From assembly GCF_018139145.2 (NCBI RefSeq), contig NC_059500.1:22673437-22737436 (forward strand): a stretch of 64,000 bases of DNA, written 5' to 3'. The number at the start of each line of letters is the position of its first letter. Within the stretch, counting starts at the first letter, position 1. This document shows positions 38,601-50,600 of the stretch, piece by piece. The DNA is from Gymnogyps californianus. Lineage: Eukaryota; Chordata; Aves; Accipitriformes; Cathartidae. The position numbers were made by a program, and so were the translations under genes. The notes under the pieces were generated by a model that was not told where the DNA came from, did no database searches, and worked only from the letters and a program-made list of their open reading frames with translations.

Positions 38601-41600
38601 GGTGGAGAATTGGGAATGGGTATTAAAATTACAGTACTGTCTGTGTTATAATAGGCCCTAAGCAATCACAGGCAGTCACGGTCCCTGCCCTGACTAACTT
38701 ACATATTACCGCAGACGCCTATCATTACGCTGCTTCGTCAACCTCAGTCATGGTAGCTAGAACTGTTGGTCTGGCGCGTTTGAAGTCATGAATCTTTTCC
38801 CAGAAAGTTGTGAGATTGGGTCTGAAATTTAAATTTTAGAAAAAGAATCTTGGGGTAATTTTATCTATTTATTTATTTATTTACTTCGAGCTTTACATTT
38901 TAAAGTTTATTTTAAATCCCAGGTTTTGTAAAAGGATGGATGTGACCGCTTCTGCATTTCATGCATGTGGTGTGAAATGCACAAACCCTTGAGGCTACAG
39001 GTTTGGAAACTAGTTTGGAAGATAAACCATTGCAGAGTAGGCTGCGCTACTGTAGACATATGGAAGTCTATTCATTTTTATAGGCTCTTGGTAACACACA
39101 GTGCAAAGTATGAGCTCTTACTGCATGTTTTCCTTTTGATCACACTATTTTATTCTCTCATTAATAGATTTAAATACAAACACTACTTCCAGATAATGTC
39201 AGTGAAATGGCTTTAGTTGATAAGAGACAGGCATGACGAGCTAATTAGCTGCCAGGCTCCTGAGGTTTTGGACATTTAAGTTTTTAAAAATGTAATAGTC
39301 TTATTTAAATTGAATGCACAAATCAGCATCAAGTAAAAGGGAATCGAAGTGTGTGCGTTCACCTTATTGGAAAAGTTCAGGGCAGTGAACGCTGACAGTC
39401 ACTTATCTGACAAAAGGTAAACAACCAGGAAAGCCTGCTACAAGTGAGATGTCCAAGATTTCTGGCTATCTAAGGTATTTTTGAGAGGCCTGTTACCTTG
39501 GCATGTGAGAAACGCGGGTATAGATAAGTTATTGCAATGGGGTTAGTGTTTGGACAGTTTTTCTGGAGTCTGTTCGTTTATATTAGGGATACTGTATCAT
39601 ACAGAGGTGTATGTTGGTAGAACAGTACTGTAGTTAGTAAAAGATACACAAGGTGGAACGTACTTGAAGACAATTATTACAGTTTCTGTAAGTGTGGACA
39701 GAAAGCTCCTAATTAAGCTAGTTATTTGTACAAAAGAATTGTACACCAAGAGCTTTTTTTTTAAAAGCAAAGCAGAGGTCCTTGTTGTGGGCAGGAGTGG
39801 AGTCAAACACAGCTAATATGAGGTCTTGTCTCAGTAGAAACCTATTTTGTATTTCTGGGTAGATTCTGCCTGTGTGTGGTAGTCACTGGTATGTTGTCTT
39901 TTCTTTGGTTTTCCCTCAACTGAGTACTTGTTAAAATAGTAGAGTGGTATCCAGGGAGCTTAACAGTGAGAAGGAGCTGCTTCTTTTTTAAGGATTTACT
40001 AGTACTCGCTGCTCCAAAAGCTGAGGTGCCCCATGTAGGCTCTGCAGCACCAGCCTTTGTGCAGGGCACTGAAGGAGTTGCAAAGGCATCACAGACTTTC
40101 TGCACTCGGGTGGACTGATTCTGCATCTCTTAACTGCCCGTCGCCTGACACCCAGAGATGACTGGGTATCATGAATGGTAAGGCTATTGCCAAACATAGC
40201 AAAGGATCAGTTCTGGAGGTGGCTATTACTTTTGTAGCACTTGACCCTTGGCTCTTTTTCTGGCAGTTGTTTCATAGCTATGACATGTTTTGGAGCATGA
40301 GTTCTTATTGCTCCATCAAGTTACGAGCACTCTGAGAGGCTTAATTGGAAGCCACCTCACTTACACAGTAATATGTGAAGTATGGAAATTATTTCCTTTG
40401 TTTGAAAAAGTCATATCTTTACTGATTTCAGTACTTCTGTGGGCCACGTTATTATAGTGGGTTATTTTATCTTATGTATTTGATGGCCTAGGAAAGGCAA
40501 GCTGAATATATCTGCATGCAAAAAAAAATGGTCAGAAAGCCTGAGATATCCTTGTAGTTTAACACTTTGACCTACTCCATTTTCATTTCACTACCAGCAC
40601 CTTCCTTAAAGGTGGGAAATTTCTGCTTCCTGTTCTTATGTGCTGTCATCTTTATTTATTTGTGATTTTTGACTGTAGGCATCCTTCTTTTATTAGAGGT
40701 CAGAGGAAGAATTTTTGTAGCAGTCTTTTATGGCCTTAATGAAGATTGGTGATTCTTTTTCTGATCATTTTCTCATCCACATTAATTCAAGAAAGTTTTT
40801 CGTTCAGTAATTCTGTCTTTTTACTAAGCAGGTCATAGTGGCAATGTAGCTATTGCTTCATTCTTGAAAACAGAAAATAACTGTATGGACAGATGTGCAG
40901 TGCTTCAGAGAGTCTGGAGAGTTGTTTGTCTCTTACTGTATAAAATAGAGGATTCATTCAGAATGCCAAAACTTTACTTTCCTTTCTGTCTGTGAATCTC
41001 TGCCTATTCTGCATTTCCTTTTTCAGAATATTCCAAATTCTTCCTAGTGCTTATGCTTGCATAAAAGACAAAAAGTGCCTTGAAGGAGCAAATATTGTAC
41101 AAGACAGGACCCAGGCTGTTCCCCTCCCCTGCCAGGCATTAGTCTGAAAAACTAAGTAGGGAAAGGAGTAAACTACATCATTAAAAGTGGTAAGGTCAAA
41201 CATGTAAAGGGCTTGGCTGAGTTGCTTAAGCAAAGGCGACTAATGCCACTTGAGACCCTCTGCACTGTCTGAGGCATCTGCAGAAGACTAGCAGATTTAA
41301 CCTGTAGGAGAGACAATTGATGGCCAGACAAGATGCCTTAGGATATCTCAAGTATTTGTGTTGAAGTAGAGGAGAGTCCAGAGACACTGTATGTCAAAGG
41401 GGTGGTATGGAAAGTTGAGGGAGATTGCAAAGAAATTCTTTCTCTGAGATTGTGGAGAAAGCTTATAATGCAAAATCTCGCCACAGCTTAATTTAAGACA
41501 TTACATTTTAGTTTTAGCCAAAGAAAAAGGCTTTGAGTTTATAACACTGTATTAACAACACTATGATGCTGTTGCTTGTGCCCAGAGGACATAGTATTTC

Positions 41601-44600
41601 CTTGTTAGCAGTCTTACAGGCTTCAGTCAATCTGTTTCATTATCTTCAATGAACATGCTCAGAATCCTGTCCAGGGCTGATGTACATCATCAGTGATGTT
41701 GCTTTGTTATTTTACTTAACATTTGTTTCTGGAGGTGGTAACAGTTTTGTAAGAAACGACTGAAATTGCCAATTAGATGGAAAGAGAATGTGTGAACTGA
41801 AGAAAAATTACAGGTTAATATTAATAGCACAGCATGGAAACTAAAATCGTAGCACCGGTAGGAACAAACCTGTCTTGATGATCAATATGTTACTACGTAC
41901 CAAGCTGAAGAAACAGTTCTTTTTTTGTTCATGATATTGAGCTGTATACATCTGTAGAGCATAATCTTATCATGCCACTTTGATGTTAACCCAGTATGAA
42001 ATATCCAGATTCCCTTGGCCCTGAGTGCTCCTAAATCATGAATACACAAATCTGTTTCTTTGAAGCCTGTTATATGGGGGCTCAAAAAGAGGGGAAAGTG
42101 CATGTTCCTCCTGCTTCTTCAGGTTCCCTTTCATGGCTCAGGTGGGGACTTAAGTGCCAACGGTGCAAAAAGTGCAGGATCAAAATGGAGAGAGTATTGG
42201 GCACAAAATTGGAAACTAGGCAGATAACTTTTAAATATTGGCCAAAAGTTTCTGACTCATTGAAACTGATGCTTAGCTGTCCCTGTCAGAGTATTACTTT
42301 TTCTTGTCTATTTACATTATTAGTTTTCTAATCCATTCATTTACAGTTACTATTTTCCTGGACGTAACTTAGGATATGTTAGTGTTGTGTTGCACTGTGT
42401 TGCTACATCAATTTGAAATGGTTTCTTAGAACAAACATATTCATCTTGCTTTACCATCTAATCTAATGATTGTTTTAGAGGCCATAGTTATTACATTGGA
42501 GATTCCCAAGATTTTTCATAGCCTGTATTCTCCTCACACCTTTCTTCTTACTGGTGACTGAGCAGGGAATTCCCTTCTGGTGACAATGGCATACTATCCC
42601 TTTGAGAACAACATCTTCAAACTCCTCTGTCTCATGTGGAAGAGTAATGAATGCCCCCCATGTTAAACTTCCTTGTGATGTGGTGTAACTAGAAATAAGC
42701 ATAAGGCACAAAAGTGTGATCCTTATATACCTTTAGCAAGTAGAGCATGCACCAGATGTCTTGTGTATCATTTTCTCTCTCATGCTGCACTGTGTTCAGT
42801 AGGAGATTATGCTGAATAGGTATGCAAGTGTATATGCTACAGGACTGTTCTGTTTGTGTTTTTTTTTTCAGGATCTAAGAACATAAGCCAGATTACAACA
42901 AATGGGGAAAATGAAGGAACTACCAAAATTATTGCACCTTCCCCTGTGAAAAGGTATGTAGACCAGCAGTTCCCTTCCAGCATTCAAGTGATTGTGTATC
43001 ACATTGCATAGAGGAACACATTTAGTAATCATTGGTAACAGGTTATCCTGCCCTTAAGTTCAGGACTGTCTGATCTTCTGCTGACAAAAGTCAGAGTGTT
43101 GTCCATAATTAACTTTAACATACCCTGATCTTCTGATGAACCTGGAAGAGGGGTTCTAGGTGACACAGAGTTTGGAAACCCACGAACAGGGACAAGTTAA
43201 TGGGAAGGCAAACAGTCTCAGTTTTAAATATGAAGAAACCAGATAATGACCCAAGGGGCAGTGGTCAGGAGAGTCTTGTGAAGTCCTGTGTGTCTCTCCC
43301 CTTGGAGCTGTGGGCTGGTGGGCAGGGCCCTTGGGGCATGGGTCTTCTGCCTCTGCACAGGGCAAGCTCTGCTTGGGATGTGTGGGCAGGGAAGAGCTGG
43401 GCATGGCCTCTCTTCCAGCAGTGCTGTTAATCTTGCAGTCCATTACCCGTTACACCGTTAAATCCAGAACAAAACTCATGACTGTTTGTGCCTGACCCTT
43501 AGGAGCAGTGAATTGCCAGGGCTCCTCTGGGCTTGCGTGGTCAGCTGTGTTTAATTATCAGTGCTGAAGTGTGCATCTCTGGTTATTAGGCATATTTGAG
43601 AGAAAGAGGCGAGGCTCAGATCCAGAAAGGGATTTATATCCCCACCCTTAATTTTAGGTGGAATTTGGGTGCCTGAATCAAAAAAGAGTGATCTGACAAA
43701 ACAATGAGTCAAAAACTCAGCACCTAACTTTTTTGCTGAGTTACCTGAATGTCTGTCTCTGCGTGCCCGGTAACCCGGACAGGTTTTTCTGAGCTGAGTA
43801 ACGCTAGCCTTATCTCTCCATTGAAGCTGTGGGCTTCACATACTAGGTATCTGGATTCACCTCTGAAGAAGGGTCTAAAGGATTTACTGCAAATACTTAG
43901 TGGATAGTGTTTCCTATTGCCTAATATTTAGAACAGTTGCCCCCAAAAAGAAGAGCTGAGTTTAACTGCTTCCTCAGTTTGAGGGAAATTGAATCCAGTA
44001 TTCTAGCCCTTAGAAAATAATACTGATCATGGGTTAAAAGAAGGTTTATGATTTTGCAACTTGGTCACGCTGAAGCTAGGCTATTGAGCAGAAAACAATA
44101 CAAAGGTATATAAATGCCTGCAGGGAGGGTGCAAAGAGGATGGAGCCAGGCTCTTTTCAGTGGTGCCCAGTGACAGGACCAGAGGCAATGGGAACACTTT
44201 TTCACTGTGAGGGTGACCGAGCACTGGCACAGGTTGCCCAGGGAGGTGGTGGAGTCTCCTTCCTTGGAGATACTCAGAAGCCATCTGGGAGTGGTCCTGG
44301 GCAACTGGCTCTATGTGACCCTGCTTGAGCAGGGGACTTGGACCAGACGACCTCCAGAGGTCCCTGCCAACCCCAACCATTCTGTCGTTCTGTGATTTGT
44401 TAGGAGAGAGAAAGATACAAAGCAAGAGGTACCCTTATTCCATAGCGCAGAGATGATCGTATTGGGAAGGGGTAGGAGCCCTTCACTACAGCTTGTGCTC
44501 CAAATGCTGTGTATAAATTTTTAGCAATGAACTTTTAAAAAGAAATGGATAGGCAGGTTATAGAGCAAGAACCAAATTAAGGGGCTCTCAACATGGCAGC

Positions 44601-47600
44601 TTCAAGGTTTCTGAGTTTAGTTTCTTACCTTGACAGTTTAAAAGCAGTTCACCGGCAGATTCTCACTGAGTCACGGTTTTAAATAGTGTTAGTCACTTCC
44701 AGGAAAAAAGTGTTGGAAGTTGTTTTTCTTGCATGCTTTCTATTTAGAAATTGATTTGTTTTTCTCTGTGTCTCTGTCTGCACATGTGAAACACCTTTCA
44801 GGTCTGCCAGGCTTAGTATGCGTGACAGGCAGCACACATACTTTGTGAAGCATTTACAGTTTGGTAGTTTACTCCATCCTGTGTAATTCTCACATTAATT
44901 GTCAGTCATGCTTGCAAAGCATCTTTCAGCAGCTCTTAACAAGCTGAGTTTTCAGAGTTTAACATCTCATTCATGTAGTTGGTCTCTTCTGCATAAGTGG
45001 TATAAATTCAGGGTAAACCATAAAAGCCCCCAACAGTAGTAATCTCATGTTAAATTCAGATCCTAACCTTTTCAAATATTTTGAATGAACTCAGTCTCTT
45101 TTGCAGCTGCATTCCTGGAGATAATACTAGTATCTGAAGAGCTGCCATGCTCTAGCTCTCCAGCTGTAAAGTGTGTATCTGCTCTCAATGAATAATAACC
45201 TAGGAATCTAATGCAGAGAATTTACCTCCCAGGATCATTTCTCTCTCTCTCTCTGTTAAGATTTGAGAACACTATTCAGATTTCTTTAAGCTCAACTTCA
45301 ATCTAAGTATTGTTCAGTAGTTTATGCTATGCAAAACCAATTGCTTTTTGCAATACAGGACTGAAACGTATTTACCTGAGTTACTTGCTTAGTCTGTAGT
45401 AAGCACATATTTTTAAGCCTGGGAATAGATTGTATGCACATATGAGTCAATAATTAATGGGTGCAGTATTAAGAAAATGATTTACCTGATAAAGTGTAAT
45501 TTAATTTCTTTTCCTGCTGACTTACTGTACCTTTGCATTTTGTTCACTATGTGAGAATTAAATGATTAACTCAGTGACCTGTAGTAACCAAAGGCTGAGG
45601 TTAAAAGTGGATTAGTGAGTTAAGTAGCCACAATTCCTTCATAAAGCTGAGTCTGTGACCTCCTGCTCTGGACAAAGAACTCTGGCTTATGTCCTCCTCT
45701 CTGTAAGCATCTGTAAAGCTTTTTTTTTGCTGCTTAAGTTGCACTTTGGAAAGATACGTTGTGTTAATGCTTGTAGTGCGTTGCTGTCATTAGTACTTCT
45801 TGAAAAGCTTAGTGGAAATCAATGTGGTTATCTAGTTCTGTATCAGGTGAACTACTGGTTCATGTAGAAAGTGAGCTCTAGAGATGATGATGCAGGAAAA
45901 TCCTGACTAGCCATTGGTGACAAGATGAGTGCAAAAGCATGCTTCAGCTGGAAGCCACCTTCCAGCACTTCGAGTGGCAGTGAGCAGGCTATCTAGGGGC
46001 ATTAATGGGTTGGAAGTTGTAAAACCTGACACTGTAAGAATGGTAGACATAAAGGAAGAATTGGAGCATCCTGCTGTTTTTCCCCCGCCTCCCGTCGGTA
46101 CGATGGGAGACTGGTTACAAACACTGATATATCTCTTACGCCAGGTGACTATCTTGACTGTCCTTGTACTTTACCTTGCAGCAGTTAGTGAAGACAGCTC
46201 TTTCATGTTGTCAGATCTATGCCTAGTATCTAGCAAAAAGAAAACATAAGGAGTTACTGGGGAAGGAGTGAGAAGAATATGCTACTCTATGAACCTGTGG
46301 TCTATCGTGTTTTGAATAGTTATCACCCCTGCCTTTGTGCTCCCATTGTAAAGAAGGTACTGTAGACCTGGAAAAATGGTAGAGAAATATGATAAGGATA
46401 ATCAGAGGTATGTGGTGACTCCAGTACTGGGAGAGATTAAATAGTCTGTCATTCTTTCACTTGGAAAAGAGATGAGACAGCTGTTAAAAAATGTATTAAA
46501 AAAAAATAAAATTATGGGGTAGAGTTTCAGGTGAGGGAACCATCATTCATAGGGTTTTTTATCTTTCCATAAGCGCAGAACTAGTGAGGAACACAGGATG
46601 GAATTTTTGAACCAGGTGGAAGTTTTGAAATAAAATGAAATAATTGTTTGTGGCATAGTTAAATACTGGAGCGTACTGCTACCAGGCACTATTTATGCCA
46701 AAAATTAAGAAATGTTCAGGAAGTGTTTAAGTAAATCCATGGAAAAATGTTCCATCAAGAGCTATGTAGAATAAAAAGCAGATAAAGCCGCTGGTTCAAT
46801 GATCTGTTAACTGCATATTGTGGAAGACTGTGAGAGCATATTATATATTTGCTGTATTGTTAGACTTTTCACCTAAGCATCTGTTCTCATTTATTTTGAG
46901 ACAAGATTGACCTTTTTTCTGACTCAGTGCTGCTGTAATTATGAGCTTGTAGACCTGATTTTCATGTCTTTTTTTTTTTTTTCCTTCCAATCTCTCTTCT
47001 AGGAGAGATTCTTCAACATAGCAGCTGTTTGCCCTCTTTCACATAGCAGGCAAATATGCCAGGGTAGATCTCTGTAATGACTGTATGCCTTTAAGATTCA
47101 TTTTTACAAGGTCAGGGGGAGAGAACATGTGATCTGTACACTATGGGTTTAAAAAAAATATGTATCTGTACTTTTATTTAGCTTTAAAAAGATGAAAAAT
47201 GGAAACAGTCCAGAAACCCAAAGAAGTAAAACAAGCGCACCGTGGGAGGAAAATGGCCCACAGAGGTAAGGCGAGGCATGATGTCTTAGGTATTGTGCAA
47301 TGGTACATATCATGCCATGGCAGTAGGTTGAAGGATATTGATATAATATATTAATGTATTAACAGGGTCACAATAAATCTATATTGCATATAAGAAGATA
47401 GGTCCTGTCATGGATAAATAATCAGTTAACAATTAGGAAAGTTGGTGTAGGAGGAAGTGGTCAGTGGATGAGAGTCACCAGTGGCTTTCCACAGGGGTCT
47501 GTTCATAGACCTCTGCTATTGAGTATATTTGTCAAAGACCTGGAAAAGGGGTGATAAAGTTTGGTGATGGGACAGAATTGTTTAGGATAGTCAGAGTGAA

Positions 47601-50600
47601 AGTTGTCTGCGAAGAGTGGCAGAAAGTGGTAAAGTATGAGTGACGGGTCACTAGATGGTGGCTGATGTTGAGTCAGTAAGTGTAAAGAGAGGCACATGGG
47701 AGCAAAGAAATAACCCTAGATTACTGAGTAAAATGAGGTGCTGTGAAGTTATGATGGATAACTTCATGAAAACATCAACTATGTAGCAGTCAGAAAAACA
47801 ATTAGCAATTATTAGGAAAGCAAGAGAACAGCATTATGCCATTACATAAATTTGTGGATCACATATTTGCTCCGTGAATTGTGATTGCAGTTCTGATGTC
47901 CTTATCTCAGGAAAAAGAAAAGGCTTTGAGAGGGGCAGCAAGGGTAATCAAAGGTGTGAATGGCTGTGCAGGAAATCTGTACAAGGAGCAACGTCATAGG
48001 CCAGGCAGGACTCTTCCTTCAGTCTGGAAAAGAGATAATTTCAGGGGATGTGGTCTAGAAAATCATCAGTAGTACAGAGAAAGAAGAAAGAGATCAGGAT
48101 TGTATTTTTCCAGGGTAAGAACTTGGGATCTTCAGATGAAGTTATTGGAGGTGGTTTAAAAGCATTGAGAAAGGCAGTGAGTAGTGGCTCGCTGTGAGTG
48201 GGAGACTTGTGGTCCCCCTTTACAAGGGATGCTGGAAGTTAGTGGATTCCTGGAAGAAGCTGGGCGAGTCAAGGAAGAGAAATCCCTAAGGGCTTCTGAA
48301 GACAGAGGTATAGCAGCTGGCTCAGTAAGTCCCCTGGACTGGGAATAGTGGGGGCCTGAGAGAGCACTGGGGAGCTGTCATGCGTATTCAACTTTTTGCT
48401 TCTGTAGGTGGTTGCTTACGGCCACTGTTGGAAACAGGCCACTGAACTAGACGGCACATTAAGTGTAATCCAGTACAGTCCTGCTTTTATGTGATGACTC
48501 AGATCTATACATGCTGTGTCTTTTGGGGCACCATGATGATTTACCCTGTGTGCCCCTTCTGTAAGCATCAAGAGTTTTCAGAGTAAGGACAAGGCAGTGT
48601 GCAAATATTCTCTTGCTAGGATAGACATTTATTTGTAATTTTTAAAGAAGAAATGGTGTCAGCTTGTCACATTATGGCTCCAGTGTTAAAATTGCTTTCA
48701 GGATAGCAGGAAGTTTGATCCCCCAGGAGCCAAAAAATAGTAGGATTGAGTTTTTGCAAGTCTATCTATTCTAAAGGACTACACAGTTTTAGACACATCA
48801 GCAGAGTGTATGCTGCACAGAGGCTATCACAGCTTCTAATAACAATTCTCATTGAGATGAACTGTGGCAACTTTTCAACTGTGCAGAGCGGTAATGAGCA
48901 GTGTGCAGAAGCAGGTGAAGAAGAATGTATCCAATTTGAAGGCCAGAGGGTTTTAGGAAAGCAGAAGGAAATACCTGAACTGAAATTTGCTGAGAATATC
49001 ATATTTACACATAGTTGTTGTGAAAAGGGCTAAGTAATGTTAGATAAAGATGTGTGGTTGAGTTTAGCATCCTTCCTCCAAAAAGTCATGGAACATCAGT
49101 AGACCACCTTAGAGTCATATGTACTCCATCGCAGACTCTGTTACACTGTTGGAAGAGGTCCTTACACTTCTGTAGGAAGGTATCACAGGATAATCCATAC
49201 AGGCATTTGATAGTGTACATCTAATTCGGTAACAACCCAACCCATTGGGTCCCACCCAGGCTAAAGTAGATAACCTGAAGCTTGAAACACCTCCACACCA
49301 TTGGCAGAGGGTTGCGTGGATGAACAGCAGAGAGCTGGAGCTAAAATTGTTTCATGGTCCCAAGCATTAGCTCTGTGATGAAGACGTATGTCATGACAGG
49401 AACACTGTTTTCGTACTTATATCCATGGAAAACATGAAGAATAGAGGTGCATTTGAATGCCTAGCTCTGGGTTGGATAATTCATACTAAAGCACAGAAAT
49501 TTTATTATGCTAAAAGAATTTGTATATACTTGGTTCTACATTTTGTAAGCTTGGAGCTGTTGGCTTGGCAGTGCTAAGAGGTCTCTCTCCTACGTTTTCA
49601 AGGTTCAGTGTAAAATATTTATTGCTGGAAAGCAGTACCATCTGTATTTACATAGCACACACACACACACATACATGTGTAGCTGAATATGTATATAAGT
49701 GTGTGTGTGAGCCTTCTCATTTTTGCAGGCTGAATCTCAGTTAGCTGGCCTACCTGCCCTGGAAGTTTTAAAGCCGACTGTTTGCTCTTCCTTTTTAACC
49801 CTAGCGGGCTGTATAATTCTCCCAGTGACCGCCATAAATCACCAAAGTTTCCTTACTCTCGGCGACGGAACCCATCAGGTGGCAGCGAGAATGAGTCTGG
49901 GCAGCCAGTCCGGAGGAGGTAAGAGCCCCAGGGTTAATTACTGTTAACTCCTCACAGTAGAAAGCTTGAGGTCTTGCATGCTCTGTGTTCAGTAAAGGCT
50001 CTTGGAAACACAGCTGGGTCCTGGGAAAAGGGGTACTCTAAGGACCAGTTGTTAGCCCAGATAAAACCTAAGCAAGAATACCTGATCTGCTTTTGGAAAG
50101 GAAGCTTTGGTCAGGTTTTTTGCTTGTGTGCTGTTCTGGATACTGGGAAAATTATGTTAAAAATACGAGAAATTGCATTATTGGCATGTGCAAGATCCTT
50201 TCCGTTGCTGCAGCTGTTTTTCCCTGGTGAAGGAAAGGATTGATGGATGTTGCTTGCTTGACAATGAGCTTCTAATATGGAGCAGTATTTTAAGTACATT
50301 GCTTTGCTTTAAGTGCAACAAAGATTAAATGAATGAGCCATAAAGCTGTCTTCAACAGTCCCATGTGTGAATTACTTTACATTAGAGAGAATGCCAGCAA
50401 AAATACAACTATGAGATACTTAATGTGTTTTTAATGGGTACGTGCTGAATTGAGTAACTTAGAGAAGTAAAATTAAATGGATGGAGATTCTGTGCTGTGT
50501 GTCCTGGAGTATGTCCAAAATGCAAATTACAGGGACTGTTCTGAAGTGATACAGTTTTGAAAGAGTACGTTACCTGGGATGATTTGTCCTGCTGAGAAGC

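Larger units (their letters stand above)
42954..47181 (+). other. EPB41L4A: intron of EPB41L4A (4228 nt)
   Basis: Phase 2, donor GTATGT, acceptor CTTTTATTTAG. It contains a short CR1 3' end (44101-44398), a CT repeat (45241-45254) and an older CR1-like relic (46310-46850). 43614-43870 may be another very old repeat, but I could not support it. Confidence 0.85.
47266..49804 (+). other. EPB41L4A: intron of EPB41L4A (2539 nt)
   Basis: Phase 2, donor GTAAGG, acceptor TTTTAACCCTAG. Nearly half is the old CR1 relic at 47385-48491. A paired CA/TG microsatellite lies at 49656-49709. The remaining 48.5-49.6 kb holds only unrecognised short frames. Confidence 0.85.

Noticed and set aside
44065..44425. 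Several 62-114-codon frames on both strands
   Set aside because: All are translations of the CR1 3' end fragment, which is non-coding or out of frame here.
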